IMG/VR virus record: IMGVR_UViG_3300029448_000285
Coordinates: 1-29,192 of that record
DNA length: 29,192 bases
Reading direction: 5' to 3' (one strand)
Source of the DNA: a virus
Numbering within the stretch: the first letter of the stretch is position 1; the number at the start of each line of letters is the position of its first letter. Below the pieces are notes generated by a model. That model searched no databases. It worked only from the letters and a program-made list of their open reading frames with translations, and was not told the DNA's origin. The position numbers were made by a program, and so were the translations under genes. This document shows, piece by piece, positions 15,503 through 20,994 of this stretch.

Positions 15503-15812
15503 TGGGTATATATTTTTCGAGTGCCTCGTCAATCGGGACCAAGAACATATTGACCCGTGCTTTTTCTTTGAACGCGTCGTCCGTTTTGCTTACTGCGTAC
15601 ATGGTGTACCCGCCCTCGGACTTTCGCAGCCACGTGTCGTGATGACCCCACCATTTGAATCCGTCCTCTTTGAGAGCAAGGATGGAAGACCGGGTGTACG
15701 CTGCTTCTTCTGTTATCCGGCGATAGTCTTTGGTGTCCGGGTGTTCTTGGTTGATTCTGTGCAGCGTGTCGTGGCGGCGCGGAATCAGAGGGTGGTCAGA
15801 TTCGTAACTCAT
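15489..15812 (-). CDS. Hypothetical early protein, 107 aa
   Basis: The product begins MSYESDHPLIPRRHDTLHRI and contains ITEEAAYTRSSILALKEDGF and KWWGHHDTWLRKSEGGYTMY. It has a high content of His, Trp and Tyr, with a mixed alpha/beta pattern. It overlaps neighbours by 4 and 14 nt in the early operon. No family recognised. Confidence 0.7.
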   Translation of the reverse strand: MSYESDHPLIPRRHDTLHRINQEHPDTKDYRRITEEAAYTRSSILALKEDGFKWWGHHDTWLRKSEGGYTMYAVSKTDDAFKEKARVNMFLVPIDEALEKYIPNEQK

Positions 15813-16054
15813 CGTTCTTGGTTCTCAAATTGCAGGCACTTCTTGTGCTCCGTCTGTTGTGCAAGCATCAAAGAGGCCCGTGCTTGTTTCAGGCAGTCAG
15901 TAAAGTCCTCCCAATTTCGGCGGTCCGAGGTCATTGGGTCTCGGTATCGTTTCAGCGTCTCGATGGCGGAGGTAAGGAGAGAGTCGGCGTGTCCCAACTC
16001 TACCATCATCCGGTCGTGATTGTCTGAATTGTAAGTGTGTTTGACCTTCGGCAT
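15809..16054 (-). CDS. Hypothetical early helical protein, 81 aa
   Basis: Predicted all-helical protein (VELGHADSLLTSAIETLKRY, WEDFTDCLKQARASLMLAQQ) with a short basic N terminus. It overlaps the upstream stop by one base and the next start by 4 nt. No family recognised. Confidence 0.68.
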   Translation of the reverse strand: MPKVKHTYNSDNHDRMMVELGHADSLLTSAIETLKRYRDPMTSDRRNWEDFTDCLKQARASLMLAQQTEHKKCLQFENQER

Positions 16055-16305
16055 TAGTCCTTGTATTCGATTTCGTGTCCGCGGAGTTGGCCGTTGCTGA
16101 TGTGCACGTTTCCGTACTCATCATTGAAACGCTCGAACATGTCGAGCCAACACTCCTTAAGGTCGTCGCCAAAACCGTACCAATATTCTCTCTTGTGTTT
16201 GCCGTTGAGCTTGAACGCGATGTCCACTCTCATTTGGTACCGTTTCGGTCGTCCTTCCTGTTTCACCATCCTTACCGGTCCGGCGATGTGTCCTTTGTTG
16301 CTCAT
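16054..16305 (-). CDS. Hypothetical early basic protein, 83 aa
   Basis: The start at ATG 16305 overlaps the upstream stop by 4 nt, so I prefer it to an earlier in-frame start at 16392. The product is beta-rich and basic in its first half (GPVRMVKQEGRPKRYQMRVD) and acidic in its second (GFGDDLKECWLDMFERFNDE). No family recognised. Confidence 0.7.
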   Translation of the reverse strand: MSNKGHIAGPVRMVKQEGRPKRYQMRVDIAFKLNGKHKREYWYGFGDDLKECWLDMFERFNDEYGNVHISNGQLRGHEIEYKD

Positions 16306-16613
16306 TCGTTCGGGGTTGTGAGTATCACGTGGGCGAGCTCGTAGAACCGTACGTCGAGCTTGCGCTTTCGAACGTCGGACCAACACGACCACTCTTCGAT
16401 GTTCATTTCATGCTCGAGGTAGCGGGCCACGAGACCGAGCAAATAACCCGGTTCGCGGCTGCGCGTTCTCTCTTCTTTCTCCAAACGCGCCCGCAGCGCT
16501 TGGTTTGTAGGGTCATCGTTGCAAATGTGCCTGTAGGCAGCGGCCGTGTCTTGGGTGCTGAACCCGTCCACGCCTCTGTAGTAGTAGGTGCGGTTGAAAT
16601 TCCAATGTCCCAT
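16302..16613 (-). CDS. Hypothetical early protein, 103 aa
   Basis: The product (MGHWNFNRTYYYRGVDGFST...) has an aromatic N terminus, a charged helix (LRARLEKEERTRSREPGYLL) and a C-terminal helical region (SDVRKRKLDVRFYELAHVIL). It shares one base with the previous gene's stop. No family recognised. Confidence 0.68.
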   Translation of the reverse strand: MGHWNFNRTYYYRGVDGFSTQDTAAAYRHICNDDPTNQALRARLEKEERTRSREPGYLLGLVARYLEHEMNIEEWSCWSDVRKRKLDVRFYELAHVILTTPNE

Positions 16614-17320
16614 CAGTCCTCTTTTTTGGGGGTGAGCAATTCAGTGATGCGCTCGGCCTGTCGGACGACCTCGATGTCGGCGTGCATCGCCTTGAGTGGG
16701 CATTCTTCCTCGAAGGTGAGGTCTTCGCGCCAAGTGGCCACCATGCTGTAGGCCGTGGTGCACGCCACCGACTCGTAGTCGTTGCCGCTCTCGACGCCGT
16801 AGTAGTACCTACGCTCGCCGTTATGCGCATCCACCGCATCTCGGTCCTCAGACTTAAGGACGAGGTCGAAGGTGAACAGGTCGCGCTCAAGGGAATCGCG
16901 AACCTCGATGGCGTCTGCTACGTATTGCGGGTCGGCCGGGTCGTCGTCGCCCAAGTAGATTGCACCGCGCGGAGATTCGTGCGCCTTTGGCGTGTAAAGG
17001 TTCTCGGCACGGGCCTCTTGCCACCACGCCGCAACAAGGCGGCGGGTGAATTGGCAGTCATTGGTGATGCCGTTGGCCATCAGGAATTGGACCGCGTTGG
17101 CGCGCATTTGCCACCCGGTACGACCGGGCCACTCGGCCCGGAAGTACTCGTTCAGGCGTCGCGCCCAATCTGGCCACGGCGTGTGCCACCGCCCGTGGGC
17201 TTGGCCCTTGCGCGGGTCGAACTCAGGATGGAAGGGGAACGGGTTGTGGGTGATGCCAACCGGGGCGCCGTCGTAAATCATCGGTTCCTTGGGAACGTTG
17301 ATAAGTTTGGTCACTCGCAT
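16613..17320 (-). CDS. Hypothetical early protein, 235 aa
   Basis: Either ATG 17320 (sharing one base with the preceding stop) or GTG 17323 could start it. The N-terminal half is rich in Pro, Trp and Arg (FHPEFDPRKGQAHGRW, WPDWARRLNEYFRAEW), and the C-terminal part is acidic (AIYLGDDDPADPQYVADAIE, FTFDLVLKSEDRDAVDAHNG). No enzyme signature was recognised. It is the largest gene in the early block and the second gene downstream of the promoter at 17,781-17,811, so it is a candidate host-takeover protein. Confidence 0.72.
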   Translation of the reverse strand: MRVTKLINVPKEPMIYDGAPVGITHNPFPFHPEFDPRKGQAHGRWHTPWPDWARRLNEYFRAEWPGRTGWQMRANAVQFLMANGITNDCQFTRRLVAAWWQEARAENLYTPKAHESPRGAIYLGDDDPADPQYVADAIEVRDSLERDLFTFDLVLKSEDRDAVDAHNGERRYYYGVESGNDYESVACTTAYSMVATWREDLTFEEECPLKAMHADIEVVRQAERITELLTPKKED

Positions 17321-17754
17321 CACTTGGCGTCGTTTTCAGGTGCAACTTCAGTGGACTCGGTCTCCTCGACCTTGGGAGTGGTCGGCGGCAGCATCAGGTC
17401 GACGAAATTCTTGGCCGCCCAATCCCGCAGGAGGGTCATGCAGTCGTCTTCGGCTTGGTCGCTCCACTCGGTCTTGAGGATTTCGATGTCGCTGCCGTCG
17501 ATTTCGGCCGTGGTGTCGATTTCTCCTTCGATGTGGACACCGAGTCCGCGCCACGAGTTGCCGACTTCTTCGTCGATGTTCACGGTCACTTCCACTTCTT
17601 GGTCTTGGACCTTAGTGTAGGCTTGGCCTAGCGTCCATCCGACCTTCATGATGGCCATGGCGTCGTCGATGGCAATTTGGGTGATGTTGGCCTCTTGGGC
17701 CTCGATTTCCGTGGCGAGTGCACGGAGCTTGGTGGTGATGTCAGACAATTTCAT
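17320..17754 (-). CDS. Hypothetical early acidic protein, 144 aa
   Basis: First gene after the promoter at 17,781-17,811. The ATG follows an AT-rich leader with a tandem TAATTGAT/TATTTGAC element and no Shine-Dalgarno. The product starts with a helix (MKLSDITTKLRALATEIEAQ), continues with strands in EVEVTVNIDEEVGNSW and GVHIEGEIDTTAEIDGSDIE, and ends in an acidic, disordered-looking tail rich in Glu and Thr. Function unknown; strongly acidic early proteins are often host-directed inhibitors, but this is only a hint. Confidence 0.75.
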   Translation of the reverse strand: MKLSDITTKLRALATEIEAQEANITQIAIDDAMAIMKVGWTLGQAYTKVQDQEVEVTVNIDEEVGNSWRGLGVHIEGEIDTTAEIDGSDIEILKTEWSDQAEDDCMTLLRDWAAKNFVDLMLPPTTPKVEETESTEVAPENDAK

Positions 17755-17770
17755 GTCAAATAATCAATTA
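17755..17770 (-). promoter_or_regulatory. Leader element TAATTGAT-TATTTGAC before the 144-aa gene
   Basis: Two adjacent 8-nt repeats lie immediately upstream of the ATG at 17754. A near copy (TAATTGAC-TAATTGAC, 14 of 16 identical) lies just before the ATG at 18308. Both genes have their own promoter of the same type. The element could be an operator or a translation signal in a host that does not use strong Shine-Dalgarno sites. Confidence 0.5.
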
Positions 17771-17780
17771 TTGTGTGTCG

Positions 17781-17811
17781 CAAAGAAAAAACCCGTTTGC
17801 GCTTCGGGCAA
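17781..17811 (-). promoter_or_regulatory. Bacteroidota-type promoter P2 (TTG-N20-TTTCTTTG)
   Basis: Read on the minus strand, TTG (17,811-17,809) is followed by exactly 20 nt and then TTTCTTTG (17,788-17,781). It resembles the Bacteroidota -33 TTTG and -7 TAnnTTTG boxes. The expected start, a few bases after 17,781, gives a ~22-nt leader to ATG 17754. Its spacer contains a short CCCG...CGGG inverted repeat followed by T6, which could also act as a weak terminator for the transcript from upstream. Confidence 0.75.
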
Positions 17812-17848
17812 GACTTTTTTGCGTGAGTCATCAACACGATGTTGTTAA

Positions 17849-17932
17849 TAAGGGGTGTTCAATGAGCGGTTTCGGTGACTAAACCTTCCTGTGAACGCTG
17901 TCCGGAGTTCTCCTCCGACTCTATGCCCCTTA
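17849..17932. other. Structured intergenic region (three nested inverted repeats)
   Basis: The ~180-nt gap between the 123-aa and 144-aa genes holds an outer inverted repeat (TAAGGGG 17,849-17,855 with CCCCTTA 17,926-17,932). It encloses GGTTT/AAACC (17,868-17,872 with 17,881-17,885, flanked by GTTCA/TGAAC) and CGGAG/CTCCG (17,903-17,907 with 17,913-17,917). The outer stem can extend with G-U pairs only if the plus strand is the RNA. It may be a non-coding RNA, a processing or termination structure, or part of an origin. It lacks tRNA geometry. A separate small hairpin, CAACA/TGTTG, lies at 17,832-17,844. Confidence 0.35.
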
Positions 17933-17936
17933 AGCC

Positions 17937-18308
17937 TTAGCCGTAGACGACCTCTGAGAAGAGCGCGAGCTGCAGGAAGACGTCGCTCGTAGTGGCGTCG
18001 TCGTTTTCGGCGACCATGTCGCGGAAGTGGCGGTAGTGCTTCTCCTGCATCAGCTGCCAAGCGTTCCAAAGTCCGGCAGAGGTGCCGGTGTGGATGTCGC
18101 CGTAGTCGTCGCGGACCGTGAAGTGGAATGCCTCTTCGTCTCGAAGGCAGCGGCTCAGAGCATTATACCAACCCTCGTTTTCGTCCAACCGGGGGATGCC
18201 TTTCAGGCTGACGGGGAATCCGTCGTTAAATCCAAACCAATAGGTGCTTCCGCCCTCGATGGCGCCGGTGACCATGTCCGTAATTCGTTGTGCAATTTCT
18301 TTGTGCAT
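17937..18308 (-). CDS. Hypothetical early protein, 123 aa
   Basis: First and only gene after promoter P3, with a ~50-nt leader ending in TAATTGAC repeats. The N-terminal segment AQRITDMVTGAIEGGSTYWF recalls a group of phage early proteins in which a helix is followed by 'EGGxxYW', but I cannot name the family. The rest is mixed: FHFTVRDDYGDIHTGTSAGL then helices to the end. It is monocistronic, since a structured gap and a new promoter follow it. Confidence 0.72.
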   Translation of the reverse strand: MHKEIAQRITDMVTGAIEGGSTYWFGFNDGFPVSLKGIPRLDENEGWYNALSRCLRDEEAFHFTVRDDYGDIHTGTSAGLWNAWQLMQEKHYRHFRDMVAENDDATTSDVFLQLALFSEVVYG

Positions 18309-18310
18309 CT

Positions 18311-18326
18311 GTCAATTAGTCAATTA
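18311..18326 (-). promoter_or_regulatory. Leader element TAATTGAC-TAATTGAC before the 123-aa gene
   Basis: A perfect tandem repeat of TAATTGAC, two bases upstream of ATG 18308. It is nearly identical to the element before ATG 17754 (14 of 16 positions). No Shine-Dalgarno is present. It is probably a shared regulatory site for the two early transcripts. Confidence 0.5.
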
Positions 18327-18362
18327 ATCGGGTGCCGGGTCTTTCCCTCCACCCTTGTAATA

Positions 18363-18393
18363 CAAAGAAAAAATATAGAAGCCCCCCGCGCAA
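18363..18393 (-). promoter_or_regulatory. Bacteroidota-type promoter P3 (TTG-N20-TTTCTTTG)
   Basis: On the minus strand TTG (18,393-18,391), 20 nt, then TTTCTTTG (18,370-18,363). It shares TTGCGCG with P1 and the preceding T-run with P1 and P2. It drives the 123-aa gene. Confidence 0.75.
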
Positions 18394-18401
18394 GTCACGC
18401 G

Positions 18402-18419
18402 CGTTAAAAGCTGTTAACG
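18402..18419. promoter_or_regulatory. Near-perfect 18-bp palindrome just upstream of P3
   Basis: CGTTAA-A-AGCT-G-TTAACG: six-base arms are exact, with one mismatch pair around a central AGCT. It ends 9 bp upstream of the P3 TTG box and 6 bp after the stop of the preceding gene. The position fits an operator or activator site; it could equally form a short hairpin at the end of the upstream transcript. Confidence 0.4.
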
Positions 18420-18424
18420 GCCCC

Positions 18425-18760
18425 TCAGTCCTTGCGGTCGCACTCCGGTTCCCCGAGCTCGCAGAGCTTGTTGTGGGCCCATCGCTTCGCTGCCTTCCCG
18501 CCCCAAAGCAGGTAGGAGATGGTACCACACGCGTCGCTGTCGTTTGGGTCGTAATTCTTTTCATGACGACTCAAGAAGTTGTACATCCTCTTAATCGTCT
18601 TCTTGGAGACACCACGGCCGGCGGCGAGGTCTGCCGCTCTTTGCTTGCCCGTTGCCGTCGCGCATTTGTTCCCGTTGCGCTTGTTCAATTCAATGCCACG
18701 TTTGGCGTTGTTCTTCACGCTGTCCGGGTAGTCCGCGAAGGACTCGAGCTCTACCCTCAC
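18425..18760 (-). CDS. Conserved phage helical protein, 111 aa
   Basis: The preferred start is GTG 18760, which overlaps the upstream TGA by 4 nt; ATG 18796 is possible. The product has FADYPDSVKNNAKRGIELNK, VSKKTIKRMYNFLSRHEKNY and GTISYLLWGGKAAKRWAHNK. This 'P.sVk.NAkRgIel...KxGN...WGGxaAxRWA' domain is widespread in phages, sometimes fused to prohead proteases or other enzymes. Its molecular role is not established to my knowledge. It ends the P1 transcript. Confidence 0.82.
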   Translation of the reverse strand: MRVELESFADYPDSVKNNAKRGIELNKRNGNKCATATGKQRAADLAAGRGVSKKTIKRMYNFLSRHEKNYDPNDSDACGTISYLLWGGKAAKRWAHNKLCELGEPECDRKD

Positions 18761-18909
18761 GCCTCCTGTGCCGCAGTGCGCGGTTCCAATCCGCAAAACA
18801 CCTGCGCACCCGACACATTGTAGAGCGCACTAACGGCAGACGAGTTCATGCTGTTCCGGGATGTGACGACCAACTCGCCGGCAAACGCTGCAGGACTCAT
18901 GCCGGCCAT
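18757..18909 (-). CDS. Small hypothetical protein, 50 aa
   Basis: The ATG shares one base with the preceding TAA (TAATG), and the TGA overlaps the next GTG by 4 nt, so the frame sits exactly between its neighbours. The product (MAGMSPAAFAGELVVTSRNS...) is Ala/Ser-rich with no recognised family. The precise coupling at both ends is the main evidence that it is translated. Confidence 0.55.
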   Translation of the reverse strand: MAGMSPAAFAGELVVTSRNSMNSSAVSALYNVSGAQVFCGLEPRTAAQEA

Positions 18910-19121
18910 TATTCAGCGGGCTTTTTGCGGTCTGAAATGACGGCGTTAATTAGGGTGTCAATCCACCCGAACACTTGGTTGTCGGTCTCGGTTGGGGTCA
19001 GGTTCACGATGACCTTGATGAATGCCAAGAGGCCGACCACGAGGGCGACCCAATTATCGGCGATAAAACCGCCCCATGAGGCCGTCTCGGTCGCCACTGC
19101 GAGAGTGTCGATGTTGTTCAT
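18909..19121 (-). CDS. Small membrane protein, 70 aa (holin-like candidate)
   Basis: A single hydrophobic helix, WVALVVGLLAFIKVIVNL (about residues 24-41), is followed by a polar segment and a basic tail (DRKKPAE). One-helix phage membrane proteins of this type are sometimes annotated as holins or inner-membrane effectors. The only other lysis-like candidate nearby is the 3TM holin upstream. The gene is coupled by ATGA to the upstream gene and by TAATG to the next. Confidence 0.72.
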   Translation of the reverse strand: MNNIDTLAVATETASWGGFIADNWVALVVGLLAFIKVIVNLTPTETDNQVFGWIDTLINAVISDRKKPAE

Positions 19122-19354
19122 TTTGTTGAATCCAAGATTGTGGTGACCGCCTTAGCCCAATCCTTTTGGAACTTGGTAAATTCCTTGTCGATGGCGGCTA
19201 ATTCGTTCACGAGTTTCCGTTTTGCAGAGTCGTCGAGCGTGGTGAACCACGGGCTGTCGATTGCCGCGTTTACCACCTGCGACTCGAAAAAAGACATCAG
19301 CGGACGGTAATAGCGCGGGAAGTCCTGCCATGCTTGATATAAGGTGCGGTTCAT
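19118..19354 (-). CDS. Small helical protein, 78 aa
   Basis: The product begins MNRTLYQAWQDFPRYYRPLM and is otherwise helical and charged (DDSAKRKLVNELAAIDKEFT). It is part of a run of small genes downstream of P1, with 4-nt overlaps on both sides. No family recognised. Confidence 0.7.
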   Translation of the reverse strand: MNRTLYQAWQDFPRYYRPLMSFFESQVVNAAIDSPWFTTLDDSAKRKLVNELAAIDKEFTKFQKDWAKAVTTILDSTK

Positions 19355-19638
19355 TTGATGCGGTCTAATTTGTCAAGCCGGCGCATGATGCCATCAAGGG
19401 ATTTGAGTGCCTTGGCCATCTCCTTGTTCTGCTGCTTGAGCATCTTGGCCACACGCGGGTCTCCGGTCAGCCATGGTTCGTACAACTTGGCCTGCTCATC
19501 CACCGTGTCCATGAAGTCGCGCAATTCACGGTCCATCTCGGGCATGAACTGCCTAGTCATGACCCGAACGTTGGCCATGAAGTCCTTTTGGGACTTGACC
19601 TTGACGAACTCGTTGTATATGCGCTCGGCCTCAGTCAT
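19351..19638 (-). CDS. Small coiled-coil protein, 95 aa (cluster paralogue)
   Basis: Starts MTEAERIYNEFVKVKSQKDF, close in pattern to the starts of neighbours at 19,981 and 20,301 (M-x-x-A-x-x-I-aromatic). The rest is helical with a heptad-like C terminus (GIMRRLDKLDRIK). It overlaps the previous gene by 8 nt and the next by 4 nt. Function unknown; perhaps host-directed. Confidence 0.7.
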   Translation of the reverse strand: MTEAERIYNEFVKVKSQKDFMANVRVMTRQFMPEMDRELRDFMDTVDEQAKLYEPWLTGDPRVAKMLKQQNKEMAKALKSLDGIMRRLDKLDRIK

Positions 19639-19879
19639 AGTCCTCGGTGTAGTCCAACGCTTGCTCGAGTGCGGACACGAATTCTTCGGCCGCAGACGTG
19701 ACCTCGCGGAACGCGTCGTACACCGATGGGTCGTACAAATCGCGTGATTGCCTCATCTCGCGCTCGTAGTACTTGGTGAACGTCTTGACGCTGTTAACCA
19801 TCTCGGCCATGTCCCTCTCCTGATTGACCATTCCCGCTTGGCGGAACTCCTCGAACAGTTTAATTGCCTCTTTCATCAT
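19631..19879 (-). CDS. Small acidic helical protein, 82 aa (cluster paralogue)
   Basis: Starts MMKEAIKLFEEFRQAGMVNQ and ends in a very acidic helix (EEFVSALEQALDYTEDYD). Predicted all-helical. A second ATG follows immediately. It is coupled to the damaged or frameshifted gene upstream if that gene is read in its +1 frame. Function unknown. Confidence 0.7.
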   Translation of the reverse strand: MMKEAIKLFEEFRQAGMVNQERDMAEMVNSVKTFTKYYEREMRQSRDLYDPSVYDAFREVTSAAEEFVSALEQALDYTEDYD

Positions 19880-19981
19880 GCTACACTATTAAGTTCGTCA
19901 AGCAGCTGCTTGCAAGCTGCGCCGCTTGGGCACGTCGATTGCGCGAAGGTGTTCCCGGTAGATTTCCTCGGCCTTGTTCAT
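19876..19981 (-). pseudogene. Small cluster gene with apparent +1 frameshift (about 34 aa)
   Basis: From ATG 19981 (ATGA overlap with the gene before) the zero frame gives MNKAEEIYREHLRAIDVPKR and stops after 27 codons at 19,898. The +1 frame continues as CPSGAACKQLLDELNSVA and stops in TGA at 19,876, overlapping the next ATG by 4 nt, exactly the spacing used by its neighbours. A one-base indel (natural or assembly) or programmed +1 slippage near GTG-CCC-AAG would join the parts. The first 12 residues closely match the gene starting at 20,301. Confidence 0.55.
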
Positions 19982-20301
19982 CGCACGTATGGAATGCGAG
20001 CATTCAGGCCGGCGGCATTCACGGTGTTCTCGGCTACAGTGATTGCAAGATTAACGGCGTTCTTCAGGTCCTTCCGCACACGCGGAAACTCGCGCATATT
20101 GGATTCCACCTCTCGTCCGGCAACCGGGTCCTCGTCGTGAATTTCGTTCGCGGCGTCGCGCACGAAGTCCTCCATCCGGTCGAGCATCTCGACGAGTTCT
20201 TTGCCGACTTCGGCGAAGCGGTGGCCCATGTGCTCTACATCGGACACGGCACGGTCGATATACGACATCTCGGCTTTGAAAATTTCTTGTGCTTTGTTCA
20301 T
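19978..20301 (-). CDS. Small helical protein, 107 aa (cluster paralogue)
   Basis: Starts MNKAQEIFKAEMSYIDRAVS, nearly the same N terminus as the 19,981 gene (MNKAEEIYREHL). The rest is helical (FAEVGKELVEMLDRMEDFVR, LKNAVNLAITVAENTVNAAG). ATGA overlaps occur at both ends. No family recognised. Confidence 0.72.
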   Translation of the reverse strand: MNKAQEIFKAEMSYIDRAVSDVEHMGHRFAEVGKELVEMLDRMEDFVRDAANEIHDEDPVAGREVESNMREFPRVRKDLKNAVNLAITVAENTVNAAGLNARIPYVR

Positions 20302-20672
20302 CCTCGTGACAATTTATCGGCTTCTCTTTCGACAGTTTTGATGTCGTTTAGTGCGCTTGCCAATTCCGTGTAGGCAAGGTCAAAAGAACCATTGAGTTTT
20401 CTTACGTAGTCGTATGCCCGCATATACGTTTCGTACAGTTGGTCGGGCACTTGACCTTTGATTTCGCGTGCGATGGCTTTCATGTCGCGCATTGTTTTCG
20501 TCACCCCGTTTTGGGCTTTGACCAACTCCAAGTCGTACTCCTTCAACTTGTCTTGCGTTTGGTCGGCATACTCGGCGAGCATCTCCAACGTTTGTTGGGC
20601 GCTCAACAGGTCAACACGTTCCTCGCGTGCGATGGCCTCCATGAAGGCCTGCATTTCTTTTTCGTAGTTCAT
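20298..20672 (-). CDS. Small helical protein, 124 aa (cluster member)
   Basis: Predicted entirely helical with long charged helices (QTLEMLAEYADQTQDKLKEY, TKTMRDMKAIAREIKGQVPD). It is the second gene of the P1 transcript with 4-nt overlaps on both sides. It resembles an elongated coiled-coil protein; no family recognised. Confidence 0.72.
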   Translation of the reverse strand: MNYEKEMQAFMEAIAREERVDLLSAQQTLEMLAEYADQTQDKLKEYDLELVKAQNGVTKTMRDMKAIAREIKGQVPDQLYETYMRAYDYVRKLNGSFDLAYTELASALNDIKTVEREADKLSRG

Positions 20673-20959
20673 GACAACCGCTTGATTTGGCGGTAGTAAT
20701 CCACAGCGTCGTTCTCGAAAGACTCGAATTCGTCGATGATGCCCTCAAAGAACTCCGCCATTTCGGACACGGTTTGCTTCAAGTCTTCGTTTGCGGTTTC
20801 GTCCCGCTCAATCGGACCGGCCGTATTGCTGATGTCTACAATAACCTCAATCGCTTTTGCCATCACACGACCAAAATCGCGGATGTGCATTTCCATGTCA
20901 TTCATGTTACGGCTGACGTCTTCCACTCCGAATAGGGCCTGCTCTATTGTCTTGTTCAT
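20669..20959 (-). CDS. First gene of the P1 transcript, 96-aa acidic helical protein
   Basis: The first ATG after P1 lies at 20959, so this start is preferred to the longer in-frame version from 21118, which would run through the promoter and holin gene. The product (MNKTIEQALFGVEDVSRNMN..., later SEMAEFFEGIIDEFESFEND) is acidic and helical. Only 4 nt separate the -7 box from the ATG, so the message may be almost leaderless. Function unknown. Confidence 0.75.
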   Translation of the reverse strand: MNKTIEQALFGVEDVSRNMNDMEMHIRDFGRVMAKAIEVIVDISNTAGPIERDETANEDLKQTVSEMAEFFEGIIDEFESFENDAVDYYRQIKRLS

Positions 20960-20963
20960 ATTA

Positions 20964-20994
20964 CAAAGAAAAAAATCCTTTTTTAATCGCGCAA
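20964..20994 (-). promoter_or_regulatory. Bacteroidota-type promoter P1 (TTG-N20-TTTCTTTG)
   Basis: On the minus strand TTG (20,994-20,992), 20 nt, TTTCTTTG (20,971-20,964). The spacing is identical to P2 and P3, and TTGCGCG is shared with P3. It overlaps the last codons of the holin gene and drives the small-gene cluster. Confidence 0.75.

Noticed and set aside
17791-17807. CCCG...CGGG followed by T6 as a rho-independent terminator
   Set aside because: The stem is only 4 bp with a 9-nt loop and lies wholly inside promoter P2, so I do not list it separately; a weak terminator effect remains possible.
17849-17932. Possible tRNA (7-bp outer stem, two inner hairpins)
   Set aside because: The outer stem resembles an acceptor stem, but the inner hairpins have 8-nt and 5-nt loops, the T-arm position is 8 nt away from the acceptor strand, and there is no anticodon-arm geometry or GTTC-type T loop in register.
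17845-18069. Minus-strand ORF of 74 codons rich in Arg
   Set aside because: It overlaps the 123-aa early gene in another frame and has the low-complexity Arg/Leu composition of a shadow frame. Its lower part covers the structured gap.
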